Source of the DNA: Candidatus Zixiibacteriota bacterium
GTDB taxonomy: Bacteria > Zixibacteria > MSB-5A5 > GN15 > FEB-12
Assembly: GCA_035380245.1 (NCBI GenBank)
Contig: DAOSXA010000002.1
Coordinates: forward strand, 1,226,252 to 1,290,251
Length of the DNA: 64,000 nt
Direction of reading: 5' to 3'
Of the stretch, positions 17,833-26,762 are shown one piece after another (position 1 is the first letter of the stretch; every line of letters starts with the position of its first letter). The notes under the pieces are model-generated. The model saw only the letters and a program-made list of their open reading frames with translations, was not told the origin of the DNA and did no database searches. A program made the position numbers and the translations under genes.

Positions 17833-18728
17833 CTCCAGCACGTTTCAGATGGGGACTTATTTTCGTCACTATCGGCGCCCTGCTCCTGCTCAGGAACATG
17901 GGAACTCTTAACGATGATTTCTGGATCGATCTCGCGATATACTTCCCGGTCGTTCTGATAGCGATCGGCATCGAAAAGATATTCACGCACACCAGATTCC
18001 AGATCATTTCGTATGCCACTTCGGTCTGCCTTTTAGTGACAGCATTCTTCATAGCATTTCATAGCGGCAGCGGCGGCAGCGACAACAGTTTCTTTCACGA
18101 GTCAAGACATCGCCTTGAAGCCCCCAATGACGTGCAACTCATCAAGGCGGACCTGAAACTGGGAGAAACCGACCTGACCATCCGCGACAGCGGCAGAGAC
18201 CTCATTTACAGCCGATTCGATCGCTTCACGCGCAAACCTCGTATCGATTACGATGTTGAGGACAGCGTCGCAGAGATCCAATACTCCGAGCGCGGCTCAG
18301 GATTGCTGGGGGGGATAATCAAGATCGATGCCGAAAACGAGCAGGACTGGTACGTTCGTTTCAGTGATATCATTCCACTCGATCTGGAATGCACGGGACA
18401 CGGCTCCGACATTCATCTTAACCTGGCCACGACACCGTTGCGCCGGTTAACCCTCGATACCGACAATGCCCGCGTTTATCTCAAAATCGGCGATCTGGAA
18501 CCGGAGGTGAACGTGACTCTGAACGGCGCCGATTCGAATCTCCGCCTGCGCGTACCGCGTTCAGCCGGGCTGCAGGTCAAAGGACAAGACTACGATTCTT
18601 ATCTCGACCGCCTTGGTCTGATCGAAAAGGACGGTTTTTACATTACGAGCGGTTATGATTCGCTGCCGGTAAAAGTGAGTATCGACGTCGACGAGGCTCT
18701 CTCTTCCTTCACCGTAGATTTCTTCTAA
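17829..18728 (+). CDS. LiaF-like membrane protein with beta-helical C-terminal domain
   Basis: This 299-aa protein has about four membrane segments in residues 8-78 ('GLIFVTIGALLLLRNMG', 'FPVVLIAIGIEKIF'), a LiaI/LiaF-TM type arrangement. It then has a soluble beta-rich domain with short repeats ('LIKADLKLGETDLTIRDSG', 'LRRLTLDTDNARVYLKIGD'), as in the LiaF and adhesin-like DUF4097 families. It is coupled by a 4-bp overlap with the PspC gene. Together they look like an envelope-stress sensing pair. A strong terminator follows. Confidence 0.8.
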   Translation: MTPARFRWGLIFVTIGALLLLRNMGTLNDDFWIDLAIYFPVVLIAIGIEKIFTHTRFQIISYATSVCLLVTAFFIAFHSGSGGSDNSFFHESRHRLEAPNDVQLIKADLKLGETDLTIRDSGRDLIYSRFDRFTRKPRIDYDVEDSVAEIQYSERGSGLLGGIIKIDAENEQDWYVRFSDIIPLDLECTGHGSDIHLNLATTPLRRLTLDTDNARVYLKIGDLEPEVNVTLNGADSNLRLRVPRSAGLQVKGQDYDSYLDRLGLIEKDGFYITSGYDSLPVKVSIDVDEALSSFTVDFF

Positions 18729-18756
18729 CTCGCATCAGCGAAGTTGACATGAAAAA

Positions 18757-18785
18757 AGGCGGAGACCTGACCGGTCTCCGCCTTT
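18757..18785. terminator. bidirectional hairpin terminator
   Basis: The perfect stem AAAGGCGGAGACC / GGTCTCCGCCTTT has a 3-nt loop. It lies between two convergent genes (17829 plus and 18811 minus) with A and T runs on both sides, so it can end both transcripts. Confidence 0.88.
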
Positions 18786-18810
18786 GTATTTTTGATAAAT
18801 ATCCAACCTA

Positions 18811-20427
18811 TTATTCGAACGGGTTCAGAAGTTGTTCCGACGATACCTGACTTGGAGTCTGCGTGGTTTTGGAAGAACTGCTGAGGTCGTAGGTATCCCC
18901 CAGGTAGCAGTCATCACGATAGATCGTCAAATGCCCGCTGCCGAGATTCGGCATCCAGTCCCGCAGAATCGTGCTGGTGTTGATAAAGAACACGTTGTTG
19001 CAAACCAGGTCGATTGCATCGGGGAAATCCATCTCTTCCCAACGGATTCCGATTTCCATAACGTTGGTATCCGCGGGCACATAGTAATAAGCCAGGTCCC
19101 CCGGACCGCCGAGCACGATCCAGGTGGATTCATCGGAGGCTATTGACGACCAGGCTTCATAGCCGTGAGCACCGATTATTACGCGATACTCCGCTCCGAT
19201 ATCGTTGATGTAGGTGCCGTCGCTGGTGAAATGCGTGAATCCGGTCGCGGCGCTCTGATCGGTATCGAGGAAGATTCCTAAATCAAGAGCGGTATCGTTG
19301 GCCGGATCATCCCAGTTTTCCCAGAACTCGTAACGAAGCTCCAGTAAGGTGTCGGTGCTGCGAGAGAGCAAGCGCTTGAGATCTACGCGCTGGTCATCGT
19401 TGGCATCGGTTCGTATTTCCTGCCAGAGATAATACACCGGCATGGTGTCGGAGATACCCATACGGTCCTCGGCATCATAAGCACGAGCATAGACATTGTG
19501 CACCGTCCCGATTTCATAGCCGGAGGCATCCCAGAGGAACTCGAACGGTTCCGAGGTATCGTCATGACCGGTTTGATATACGTTGTCGATGTAAAACTCT
19601 ACCCTGGTCACCCCGATCGGATGCTGTGTAACAATCGAGACGGTCACCGTATCACCGATAATGGCGGTATCTCCCATTATTGAGCTGTAGTACGGATTGA
19701 CTACGAAGGCTTTCGGGATATACGGATCTACCCCGGTAGTGAAACGCCAGCTATAATTGGCAGTCAGATGGTTGCCGTATGTATCGACCGCCGCCGTCGT
19801 AATGGTCGCGGTGTAAACGGTCTGATAATCGAGCGTGTCATCGGGAGTAAAAACGGCCGTGGAATCGACATAACTGACCGTGCCGGAAACCGCGGGAGCT
19901 AAGTAGAACGAAGCCTCGGTAAAACCAGCCGGGTTCATCGTTTTGGAGAAAACGGCGCTGATCGGCTCGGCGGCATCGACGCCGGTAGCGTTGTTTAACG
20001 GAGTGGTTCTTATTATCTGCGGCGGCGTGGTCGCCGGATCATCGACGATACTGAACGACCAGACATAAGACTCGGCCAGTTCGTTGCCGGCCAGATCGGT
20101 AACACCGGTTCCAATCGTAAACTGATAGGTTGTTCCGTAAGCTAAAAGGGCACCCGGGATAAACGTAACCTCATTCGAATCAACCTCGAAACTGCCGGTA
20201 AACGACGGAACCGAGGTAATCGTACTCGCCGATACTGATCCCGAATCAATCGCCTCCGAGAACAGAATGATAATCGAAGTTTCGCGAGCAATCTGTTCGG
20301 CTTCGGCGCCCGGACTGACCGACTGCACCGTGGGGCGGGTGGTATCCGGCTCGGGATCGATGGGATTGTCCCCTTTGCAGGACGACAACATCAGTAAAAA
20401 TGCCAGGGCCGGACTCGCGACCAGCAT
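18811..20427 (-). CDS. lipoprotein with Big_5-type Ig-like domains
   Basis: The 538-aa protein has a signal ending LLMLSSC (Cys17), so it is lipid-anchored. Residues 30-130 and 135-232 are two Big_5 domains, each with 'RPTVQSVSPGAEAEQI'-like openings, 'ISAVFSKTMNP', and 'YSWRFTTG'-type ends. A further Ig-like part, 'VTRVEFYIDNVYQTG', follows at about 240-330. The C-terminal 200 residues look like a CBM9 or DOMON-type sugar-binding fold ('LDLGIFLDTDQSAATGF'). An in-frame reading continues upstream without a standard start. The role is probably surface binding. Confidence 0.78.
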   Translation of the reverse strand: MLVASPALAFLLMLSSCKGDNPIDPEPDTTRPTVQSVSPGAEAEQIARETSIIILFSEAIDSGSVSASTITSVPSFTGSFEVDSNEVTFIPGALLAYGTTYQFTIGTGVTDLAGNELAESYVWSFSIVDDPATTPPQIIRTTPLNNATGVDAAEPISAVFSKTMNPAGFTEASFYLAPAVSGTVSYVDSTAVFTPDDTLDYQTVYTATITTAAVDTYGNHLTANYSWRFTTGVDPYIPKAFVVNPYYSSIMGDTAIIGDTVTVSIVTQHPIGVTRVEFYIDNVYQTGHDDTSEPFEFLWDASGYEIGTVHNVYARAYDAEDRMGISDTMPVYYLWQEIRTDANDDQRVDLKRLLSRSTDTLLELRYEFWENWDDPANDTALDLGIFLDTDQSAATGFTHFTSDGTYINDIGAEYRVIIGAHGYEAWSSIASDESTWIVLGGPGDLAYYYVPADTNVMEIGIRWEEMDFPDAIDLVCNNVFFINTSTILRDWMPNLGSGHLTIYRDDCYLGDTYDLSSSSKTTQTPSQVSSEQLLNPFE

Positions 20428-20609
20428 CAGGATTTTAGGAATTGCGAAGATAGCTGTTCCTCGTATTAAAGTAATTCGTTGTTTTTCTTATACTAAGTAT
20501 ATCGTCTTCTCGACGCAACCTCCCTAGTTCGAAGTTCCACCCCGGATCCCGGACGGAACAATACCGGTCTCCCCAAAATCTGGACTGCAACTTGATTATC
20601 ACTTGAAAG

Positions 20610-20633
20610 CGCAGGTTCGAAGACGGACCTGCG
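20610..20633 (+). repeat. TCGAAGACGG-loop hairpin repeat, copy 1
   Basis: Arms CGCAGGT and ACCTGCG enclose the loop TCGAAGACGG. The flanks TGAAA (left) and TACGGG (right) are shared with other copies at 62001 and 63751. Confidence 0.85.
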
Positions 20634-20754
20634 TTACGGGGATTATGATCCGAATTTCCCCCTTGAAGGCGAGTTGCCATTCGCCAATCTCACCCAAGGG
20701 ATGATCCCGGACACAAAACCGGCATCCTCCTGCAACTATCCCCCATCAACGGAA

Positions 20755-20778
20755 AAGGCCGGGAGCAATCCCGGCCTT
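20755..20778 (-). terminator. terminator after the C25 protease gene
   Basis: The stem AAGGCCGGG / CCCGGCCTT has a 6-nt loop and runs into TTTTCC on the minus strand, about 29 bp past the stop of the 20807 gene. Confidence 0.75.
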
Positions 20779-20806
20779 AATCCATTCAACCATAGAGTCT
20801 ATTGTC

Positions 20807-23359
20807 TTAGAAAACCTCAGGATACTCCGGGCAAGGCACCGGAGCCGGTCCCCAGTTGAACATGTGGTTCACCAGATAAATCAGGTCGGCGATGTTCGGG
20901 CCGATCCCGTCGCCGTCGATATCACTGGCGGCCATACACGGCGGCTCAGGGCCACCCTGGAACATGTAACTTACCAGGTAAACCAGGTTGGCGATATCGG
21001 GTCCGTTGCCGTTCCCTGAGACATCTCCGCGAATCTCGCAGCAACAGGCATCGCCGATACCGTCCAGATTGTTATCCTCCTGCCCCGGGTCGTATGCCGA
21101 GGGGCAGATATCACAGTGATCCGGCACACCGTCCTCATCGTAGTCGTCGCTGTCGTTATAACCGGGACAGACATCGCAGGAGTCGGGAGCGCCATCGCTG
21201 TCCGAATCGGCAAAATCATCGTAACCCTGACAGACATCGCAACCATCCGCTACGCCGTCGCCGTCTGAATCGACCAGGTCATCGTAGCCGGGACATTGAT
21301 CGCAGGAATCGCCGATCCCGTCACTATCGCTGTCGGTCTGATCGGGATTGTTGACATAGGGACAGTTGTCGACATCGCCGCAAAGGCCGTCGCCGTCGCC
21401 GTCATCGGTTTCATCGTAGGGACAAACGTCGCAAAGATCACCGACCATGTCGCCGTCACTGTCGAGCTGATCCACGTTGTAATCACCGGGACAGTTGTCG
21501 AAAACATCGCAGGCGCCGTCGCCGTCACTGTCCGGCAAATTGGAAATGTCACACGAGGCGGCTCCCTTGATCGGCACGGTCGGGTCGCCGAACAGGTTCA
21601 ACTCATAAGTACACCAGCGCATACATGATTCGTCGATACGGTAGGCATTATCTTCTTTGGAGTCATGGTTGGCCGGGCCGAGACGGGTGATATCCTCACC
21701 GAAGAGGGCATCGAAAAATTCACGGTCGAATCTTTGCGAGGGGCCGTCGGTATCGCCGCTGCCCCAGCCGTAGCGAGCGTTCAGAATAGCGGCAAAAGCG
21801 GCATAGTCGGTCTTGATCGTAAGATATTCGGCGTAACTGTCACTGAGATCGAACTCGCCCGCCATGCAGCCCTGGGAGTATTCGAAAAAGAGGTCGGTGT
21901 TGATAAGCTGATATTGAACGTAGCTCGAAGACATCTTCATGTTGTAGCTGCCGTTGCTGTGACCATAATGGTTGATAATATGCAGCCCCGCATTAATTCG
22001 TGTCTTCAACTCCGACACCGGCCAGTCACCAGTGGGCCAGGTCATATCGTAGAGACGATCTATCTCGTACTTATCTGATGGTATCCCTACCGTAGTGTAC
22101 CGGTGGGCCGAACTGCCGTCGACAATTTCATCCTTGGAATAGCCGCCGTAATCACCGAGACCGCCGAAGCCGAGATACTCACCGAGCATGATAGCCTTTT
22201 TCAGATAGGCACCGTTGGCGTTCATGTACTGGATCGTCTTATTGACGAACCGATTCGCCTCGGTCGTGTTGCCGACGGAGGCACGTCCGAGATAAACCTC
22301 GGCCACCAGATCGACATCGCTGGAGCCGCGGCCATCGGTCGGCTCGCCCCAGCGATCGTCCATATCGGAGTTATAATTGCCGTCAAGACAGGCGAAGAAG
22401 AAATCCGACGGCATGGAATACTCAACATACTCGGAGCCGCTCCACGCCTCCACGAACAGGTCCTTGGCCGGAATAACGTCGTCATCGCCGCCGATCAAGA
22501 CATAGGAAATACCATCGGCCGTATAACGTTCACGGATCGAGTCACGGATCACCACCGGATCACTGGAGCCAAGGGTTGAGGTCGTTACGATCTCCGTAAG
22601 AATGCCGGTTGTATCGTGGTAGTCCTTGAGTTGCTGGAACGATGAAGCCAGCGCATCGGTAGTGATGATCAGCATGTCGTATGACTTGGTTCCGGATTTG
22701 GCGGCCGCGTAGTAACTGTCGGCGGCATCCGGATTGTCGACTTTAGCGCGAATGGCGAGATCATCCTCGGGTAAACCACGGAACAGGTCGGAGCTCTTTC
22801 CGGCGTTCTGGGTGGTAACGGTCACCGTCAGTTTAGGATAAAAATACAGCTCACCTTTATCGGGAATATATTCCACCGGGGTGAGTTTCAGGACCAGATA
22901 CGGGTATCCACGGAATTCCTGCACACCGATCTCTTCATATCGGTTTTCGGGAATCACCGTATTCAAAGAATAAACCTTGGGATCGGGAGTCGGCGGTTTC
23001 TGCGCACTCGGTCCGAGCGAGATCGGAGTCGGCGCCGCCACCGGTTCGACGTTCAAACCGGTAGCAACCAGTTCACGAACCGATCCCGTAACATCGACCG
23101 AGACTACTTCCGCACCAAGCGGGAGCAGAATCTCAGCACCGCGCGCCGGGAGTGAGGGCCAGCCGATTTTACCACCATTGGGAGCGTTTTCGATCTGAAC
23201 CTGATCAAACGTTCCTCCGATGTTTTGGATCGTCTCGATCCGGGGATACTCGAATTCATAACTGACAGTTATCTGATCGGCCGAAACTGCCGCCGCCAAC
23301 AGAAAAATCAGGGCGGGTACAAGTGACCGACAACGTTTGAACATTACCAAAGGAGTCAC
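20807..23359 (-). CDS. secreted C25 (gingipain-like) cysteine protease with TSP3 repeats and dockerin
   Basis: The 850-aa protein starts at a GTG with AGAGGTG upstream and has a signal peptide (about residues 7-27). The peptidase C25 domain covers about residues 225-590. Its probable catalytic His is in INHYGHSNG and its Cys in YSQGCMAGEFD. About seven thrombospondin type-3 calcium repeats follow (about 600-775; units such as DSDGDGVADGCDVC). A dockerin with two calcium loops and the lead-in CCCEIRGD ends the chain. A strong promoter lies about 170 bp upstream. It likely degrades external protein while held at the surface; substrate specificity cannot be read. Confidence 0.87.
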   Translation of the reverse strand: MTPLVMFKRCRSLVPALIFLLAAAVSADQITVSYEFEYPRIETIQNIGGTFDQVQIENAPNGGKIGWPSLPARGAEILLPLGAEVVSVDVTGSVRELVATGLNVEPVAAPTPISLGPSAQKPPTPDPKVYSLNTVIPENRYEEIGVQEFRGYPYLVLKLTPVEYIPDKGELYFYPKLTVTVTTQNAGKSSDLFRGLPEDDLAIRAKVDNPDAADSYYAAAKSGTKSYDMLIITTDALASSFQQLKDYHDTTGILTEIVTTSTLGSSDPVVIRDSIRERYTADGISYVLIGGDDDVIPAKDLFVEAWSGSEYVEYSMPSDFFFACLDGNYNSDMDDRWGEPTDGRGSSDVDLVAEVYLGRASVGNTTEANRFVNKTIQYMNANGAYLKKAIMLGEYLGFGGLGDYGGYSKDEIVDGSSAHRYTTVGIPSDKYEIDRLYDMTWPTGDWPVSELKTRINAGLHIINHYGHSNGSYNMKMSSSYVQYQLINTDLFFEYSQGCMAGEFDLSDSYAEYLTIKTDYAAFAAILNARYGWGSGDTDGPSQRFDREFFDALFGEDITRLGPANHDSKEDNAYRIDESCMRWCTYELNLFGDPTVPIKGAASCDISNLPDSDGDGACDVFDNCPGDYNVDQLDSDGDMVGDLCDVCPYDETDDGDGDGLCGDVDNCPYVNNPDQTDSDSDGIGDSCDQCPGYDDLVDSDGDGVADGCDVCQGYDDFADSDSDGAPDSCDVCPGYNDSDDYDEDGVPDHCDICPSAYDPGQEDNNLDGIGDACCCEIRGDVSGNGNGPDIANLVYLVSYMFQGGPEPPCMAASDIDGDGIGPNIADLIYLVNHMFNWGPAPVPCPEYPEVF

Positions 23360-23527
23360 GCTTCACCTCTTTGAGTGCTTGACGATCATTCTTTTCGTTT
23401 TCAGGTGCAGGGCAGAATCCAAGCCGGAAGGGAAAAATAATTTTATGGCTTGGAATCGCCAATAACGGTGGCGGTACCAAAGGTGAGACTCAACCGCAGA
23501 AACTGAATCCTGTCTTGCACAATACAT

Positions 23528-23555
23528 AATATAGGTCAAAAAGCAAAACCGTCAA
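23528..23555 (-). promoter_or_regulatory. predicted promoter of the C25 protease gene
   Basis: On the minus strand TTGACG (23550-23555), 16 bp, TATATT (23528-23533). The leader would be about 165 nt. Confidence 0.65.
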
Positions 23556-23590
23556 GGTAAATGGCGTGGAATACCCTATGAATTAACAAG

Positions 23591-24784
23591 TTAGGACAAC
23601 ACAACCCGCGTGAAATGATCCGGGTCCGTGTCTCCCTCGGTGTTTAACAACAATATACGGCTCTTAGGGTTGAGGCCGATAGCAGCGCGGGCTGATTCGA
23701 GTTTCGGATCGTTGATCAGGGCCAGCAGCGCCGCAAGAGTTGCGGCGCCTGATTCACCCGCCACGATCTGGCGATCATCATCTGAGGGGAAATAATAAGC
23801 TCGCATAGCCTGCACCGCCCAGGAGTCATCGATTGCGAGAAAACCATCGAAGGCGTCACGAATAAGCGGCCAGACTACCGGTGAGATATTGGCGCAGTTG
23901 AGACCCGCCATAATCGTCTTGAGATTCCCTTTTGACGGAGTCGGGCGTCCCTGGGGATCGGCCGCCGATTCCAGCAAACAGGCTGATTCGGTCGGTTCCA
24001 CACAGATTAGTTTGGCGGTACTTTTCCCCGGTCCATGACGATAGTACCAGGCGCCACAAGCGGCCAGGGTGCCGACGCCGCCGGGGATAAAAATCAAATC
24101 GAACGACGTCTGTCCCGCGGTTACTCCTTTGATTTCATCGAACAGCGTGATATATCCGGCGGAGACATCACGCGGAATCTCCTCGTATCCGGGCCATGAG
24201 GTATCGGATATAATCTGCCAGCCGTTCTGCTGAGCGCTGGATATGGCGGCTTTGACGGCATCGTCATAGCAGCCGTCGACTACAGTTACCCGGGCTCCTT
24301 CACGGCGGATGTTATCGATCCGCGCCGGGACGGTATCGCTCGGTACGAAGATCGCCGAGTACTGGCGCATGATTCGGGCGATATGGGCTACAGCCCGGCC
24401 ATGGTTGCCGTCGGTAGCAGTACAAAACGTGTGCAGACCCGCCGGGACCAGTCGTCGGTTGCGGTAGATATCACCGGGACGGAGACCGGGACGATCCAAT
24501 TCACGCCGAAGAAAACAATCAATGGCATAGCTCGCACCAAGGATTTTGAACGCCTTGAGACTGAACCGGAAGGACTCATCCTTGACCAGAATTTCCCCCA
24601 CACCGAGTCGAGCCGCCAGATGCGGCAGCGAGATCAAGGGAGTTGGGCTATAACCCGCCATCGCTTTATGAACCGCACGCACGGCTCCGACCTGAAAAGG
24701 CCCGGTAAGCGCAGCCGGCCAGACAGGTTCGGTTTGACGATGCTGGTTCAGAATAAAGCGACTGGTTTGTTCATCGGCATCCAT
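23591..24784 (-). CDS. dpaL: diaminopropionate ammonia-lyase
   Basis: This 397-aa PLP enzyme splits 2,3-diaminopropionate to pyruvate and ammonia. The PLP-lysine block is VKDESFRFSLKAFKILGASY, very close to the DpaL pattern 'FGLNAFKALG'. A glycine-rich phosphate loop (FIPGGVGTLAACG) and ATDGNHGRAVA are also present. The length matches the family. The C-terminus has 'VAGESGAATLAALLAL'. It stands alone between two exported-protein genes, with no other amino-acid genes nearby. A threonine synthase-like lyase is the alternative but fits less well. Confidence 0.85.
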   Translation of the reverse strand: MDADEQTSRFILNQHRQTEPVWPAALTGPFQVGAVRAVHKAMAGYSPTPLISLPHLAARLGVGEILVKDESFRFSLKAFKILGASYAIDCFLRRELDRPGLRPGDIYRNRRLVPAGLHTFCTATDGNHGRAVAHIARIMRQYSAIFVPSDTVPARIDNIRREGARVTVVDGCYDDAVKAAISSAQQNGWQIISDTSWPGYEEIPRDVSAGYITLFDEIKGVTAGQTSFDLIFIPGGVGTLAACGAWYYRHGPGKSTAKLICVEPTESACLLESAADPQGRPTPSKGNLKTIMAGLNCANISPVVWPLIRDAFDGFLAIDDSWAVQAMRAYYFPSDDDRQIVAGESGAATLAALLALINDPKLESARAAIGLNPKSRILLLNTEGDTDPDHFTRVVLS

Positions 24785-24911
24785 ACAGATAAGTACGGCA
24801 AAACAGGCCGGTTACTCAAGCAGATTCGCAGCTCAGGATTGATAGTAATCTGATAATAAAACAGAAAATAACCGGCGACCGGTATTGCCTGAAGACACCT
24901 TCTTACCCGGA

Positions 24912-25063
24912 GATTGTCGACAAACCTCAATCGCGGCGGAGACAAGCCCCGCCGCTACGCGTTAAAGAGCCCTAACCTCACATAGCGGGCAGCCTGGTGT
25001 CTCCCGTATTACACCCGTATTACAGTTGTGGCTCAACGAATATCCAGGAGTATGACTTTTTCA
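24912..25063 (+). repeat. composite intergenic repeat, copy 1
   Basis: This roughly 150-bp element starts 'TTGTCGACAAACCTCAATCG' and carries a GC hairpin around AGACAAGCC, a 'CTACGCG' box, and the end 'TATGACTTTTTCAA'. Related copies lie at 55180-55323 and 61810-61963, with partial ones at 41288 and 63855. It fills most of the 345-bp gap between dpaL and the 25131 gene. No coding sequence is seen there. Confidence 0.85.
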
Positions 25064-25130
25064 ATCTCCCCCCAAAGTCCCCCGGTACACCAAAGGACGT
25101 CTGCCGTTCATGAATGTCTTTATGAGATGA

Positions 25131-26516
25131 TTATGGACAGGGGACAAGATCGTTGCCCTGTTGGAACATATACGACGTTAGCTTCACCAAATCAGCTATA
25201 TCAGGTGCGCCCTGTGAACCGTTGACATCGCCGTTTAGCAAACAATCCGGAGCGGAGCCCTGTGAAAACATATAGTCGACCATGAACACCAGGTCCGTTA
25301 TATCCGGGCCATCACCATTGCCGTTTAAATCACCCCGTAAGGTACAACAACAGGCATCCCCGACGCCGTCCTGATCGCTGTCGCGTTGATCGGTGTTTGC
25401 GATAACGACACAATTGTCGCAGACATCGCCGACCTTATCACCATCGCTGTCGGTTTGAGACGGATTATACGTTTGCGGGCAGTTGTCGAGGTAATCGGCA
25501 TAGCCATCATTGTCGCTGTCGGTACTCCCCCCGACTCGACGCCAAAGCAACTCCTGCACGACTTCTCGTAGAAATACCAGAAGACTATCCTGTGAGTCGC
25601 TATAACCGGCCAGACTCAGATGCGAACCCGAGGCCTCACCGTTGAAGTAACGAGTTTGCAGACAATATCGATTGGCTGAGTCCGGGCTCGTTTCGCAGAG
25701 ATGCTGATAGGAGTTCCATTTCCAGATATTTCGACAGGCCGCATCATCGTGGGTGAAGAATTCATCGCTGTCGAACCAGCTCGCCAGATCGTAGGTTATT
25801 TTAGCAACCGAGGAATCATACTGTCCCCGGTCGTTGATACGCAACGGCGTGCCGAACGCCAGCCCGACATTGATTTCCGGATGAGCCGCGATCGAGTCTC
25901 GCAGCACCCGGTAAAGGACCCTGATACTGTCCGCCTGGGCCTGGGTCATATATGCCCAGCAATCGTAGGGATTTTTAATCAGGACAAAATCGTATCCGTC
26001 AATTTCAGTCACGGGATTGGGGAACGATGAAGGAACCTCGTGAGTGGTAAACATCCTCCAGAACAGGGAGTCTTCCTTGTCCGGCATGAAAAAGAATTTA
26101 TTGAGAATACCGGCATAGCCGTTCGTGCCCATACCGGTGTTGTCGTTCCAGATGCGCATGCGGTTGCCGGCGGCGCCGTCGAGGTTGTAAGTAAAATTGG
26201 AGAAACGATCAAAAGCGCAACCGTTGGAACCATCACCGGGAAGGGTGTCGGATATGGCGGTCGCGACGTAGTCGCCGTTCATGCGATAAGAGCGGAAAAC
26301 GATCCGGGCGGTATCGGTTTCGGCCACTATCGTCATGGTATCGAGAGTCTCTATGATATTGCGATTATAACCGCCCCAGCAATACCCCTCGACTATTCCG
26401 GTTCCGACCGAATAGTGAATGAACAGGATCGAAATACGCTCCTGCCCCGCCCGAGCTACCGTCGATGTCGTTACCAGAGCTGCGATTATTATCAGCCACA
26501 GCTTCGTTGTCTTCAA
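25131..26516 (-). CDS. secreted SGNH-hydrolase-like protein with TSP3 repeats and dockerin
   Basis: The 461-aa product has a signal peptide (MKTTKLWLIIIAALVTTSTV, cleaved after about residue 23). The main domain (25-330) opens with 'RISILFIHYSVGTGIVEG', like SGNH or sulfatase-type 'LFIHHSVG' starts, and ends with 'GSHLSLAGYSD', which could hold the catalytic His. The enzyme class is uncertain. TSP3-type calcium repeats follow (about 335-390), then the CCCTLRGD lead-in and a dockerin with two loops. It probably sits on the surface with the other dockerin proteins here. Confidence 0.72.
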   Translation of the reverse strand: MKTTKLWLIIIAALVTTSTVARAGQERISILFIHYSVGTGIVEGYCWGGYNRNIIETLDTMTIVAETDTARIVFRSYRMNGDYVATAISDTLPGDGSNGCAFDRFSNFTYNLDGAAGNRMRIWNDNTGMGTNGYAGILNKFFFMPDKEDSLFWRMFTTHEVPSSFPNPVTEIDGYDFVLIKNPYDCWAYMTQAQADSIRVLYRVLRDSIAAHPEINVGLAFGTPLRINDRGQYDSSVAKITYDLASWFDSDEFFTHDDAACRNIWKWNSYQHLCETSPDSANRYCLQTRYFNGEASGSHLSLAGYSDSQDSLLVFLREVVQELLWRRVGGSTDSDNDGYADYLDNCPQTYNPSQTDSDGDKVGDVCDNCVVIANTDQRDSDQDGVGDACCCTLRGDLNGNGDGPDITDLVFMVDYMFSQGSAPDCLLNGDVNGSQGAPDIADLVKLTSYMFQQGNDLVPCP

Positions 26517-26578
26517 TTTAGTCTCCGGACAAAAAAACAGGACAAGTAATCTGATCAGTACAAAAGTTTCTGTTAATT

Positions 26579-26606
26579 AAATTAGTCTTATCCTCTGTCC
26601 TGTCAA
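26579..26606 (-). promoter_or_regulatory. predicted promoter of the 25131 dockerin gene
   Basis: On the minus strand TTGACA (26601-26606), 16 bp, TAATTT (26579-26584). Confidence 0.5.
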
Positions 26607-26762
26607 GACAAAACGAGTCCACTTTCCGTTTCGGGGTATGTATCACCCCGGACTCAATCCGATATCTCCGCCGGTGTTACTGCCGAATCATTCTAAAACG
26701 CTTGTCCATTATTCGATTCGATAGTTAATTGTCTCAAAACATACTCATGAGGTTTATTTCTT

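Larger units (their letters stand above)
20428..20806. other. gap with hairpin repeat and terminator
   Basis: This 379-bp gap between two minus-strand genes holds one copy of the TCGAAGACGG-loop hairpin (20610-20633) and the terminator at 20755-20778. No gene was seen in the rest. Confidence 0.7.

Noticed and set aside
21000..21560. Regular DNA repeats in the protease gene that could suggest a CRISPR or tandem array
   Set aside because: They are the coding sequence of TSP3 calcium repeats; unit length and sequence vary and the frame is open throughout.
25131..26516. Naming the 25131 protein as a definite esterase
   Set aside because: Only the first block and a possible His fit SGNH enzymes; the Ser and Asn/Gly blocks could not be placed with certainty.
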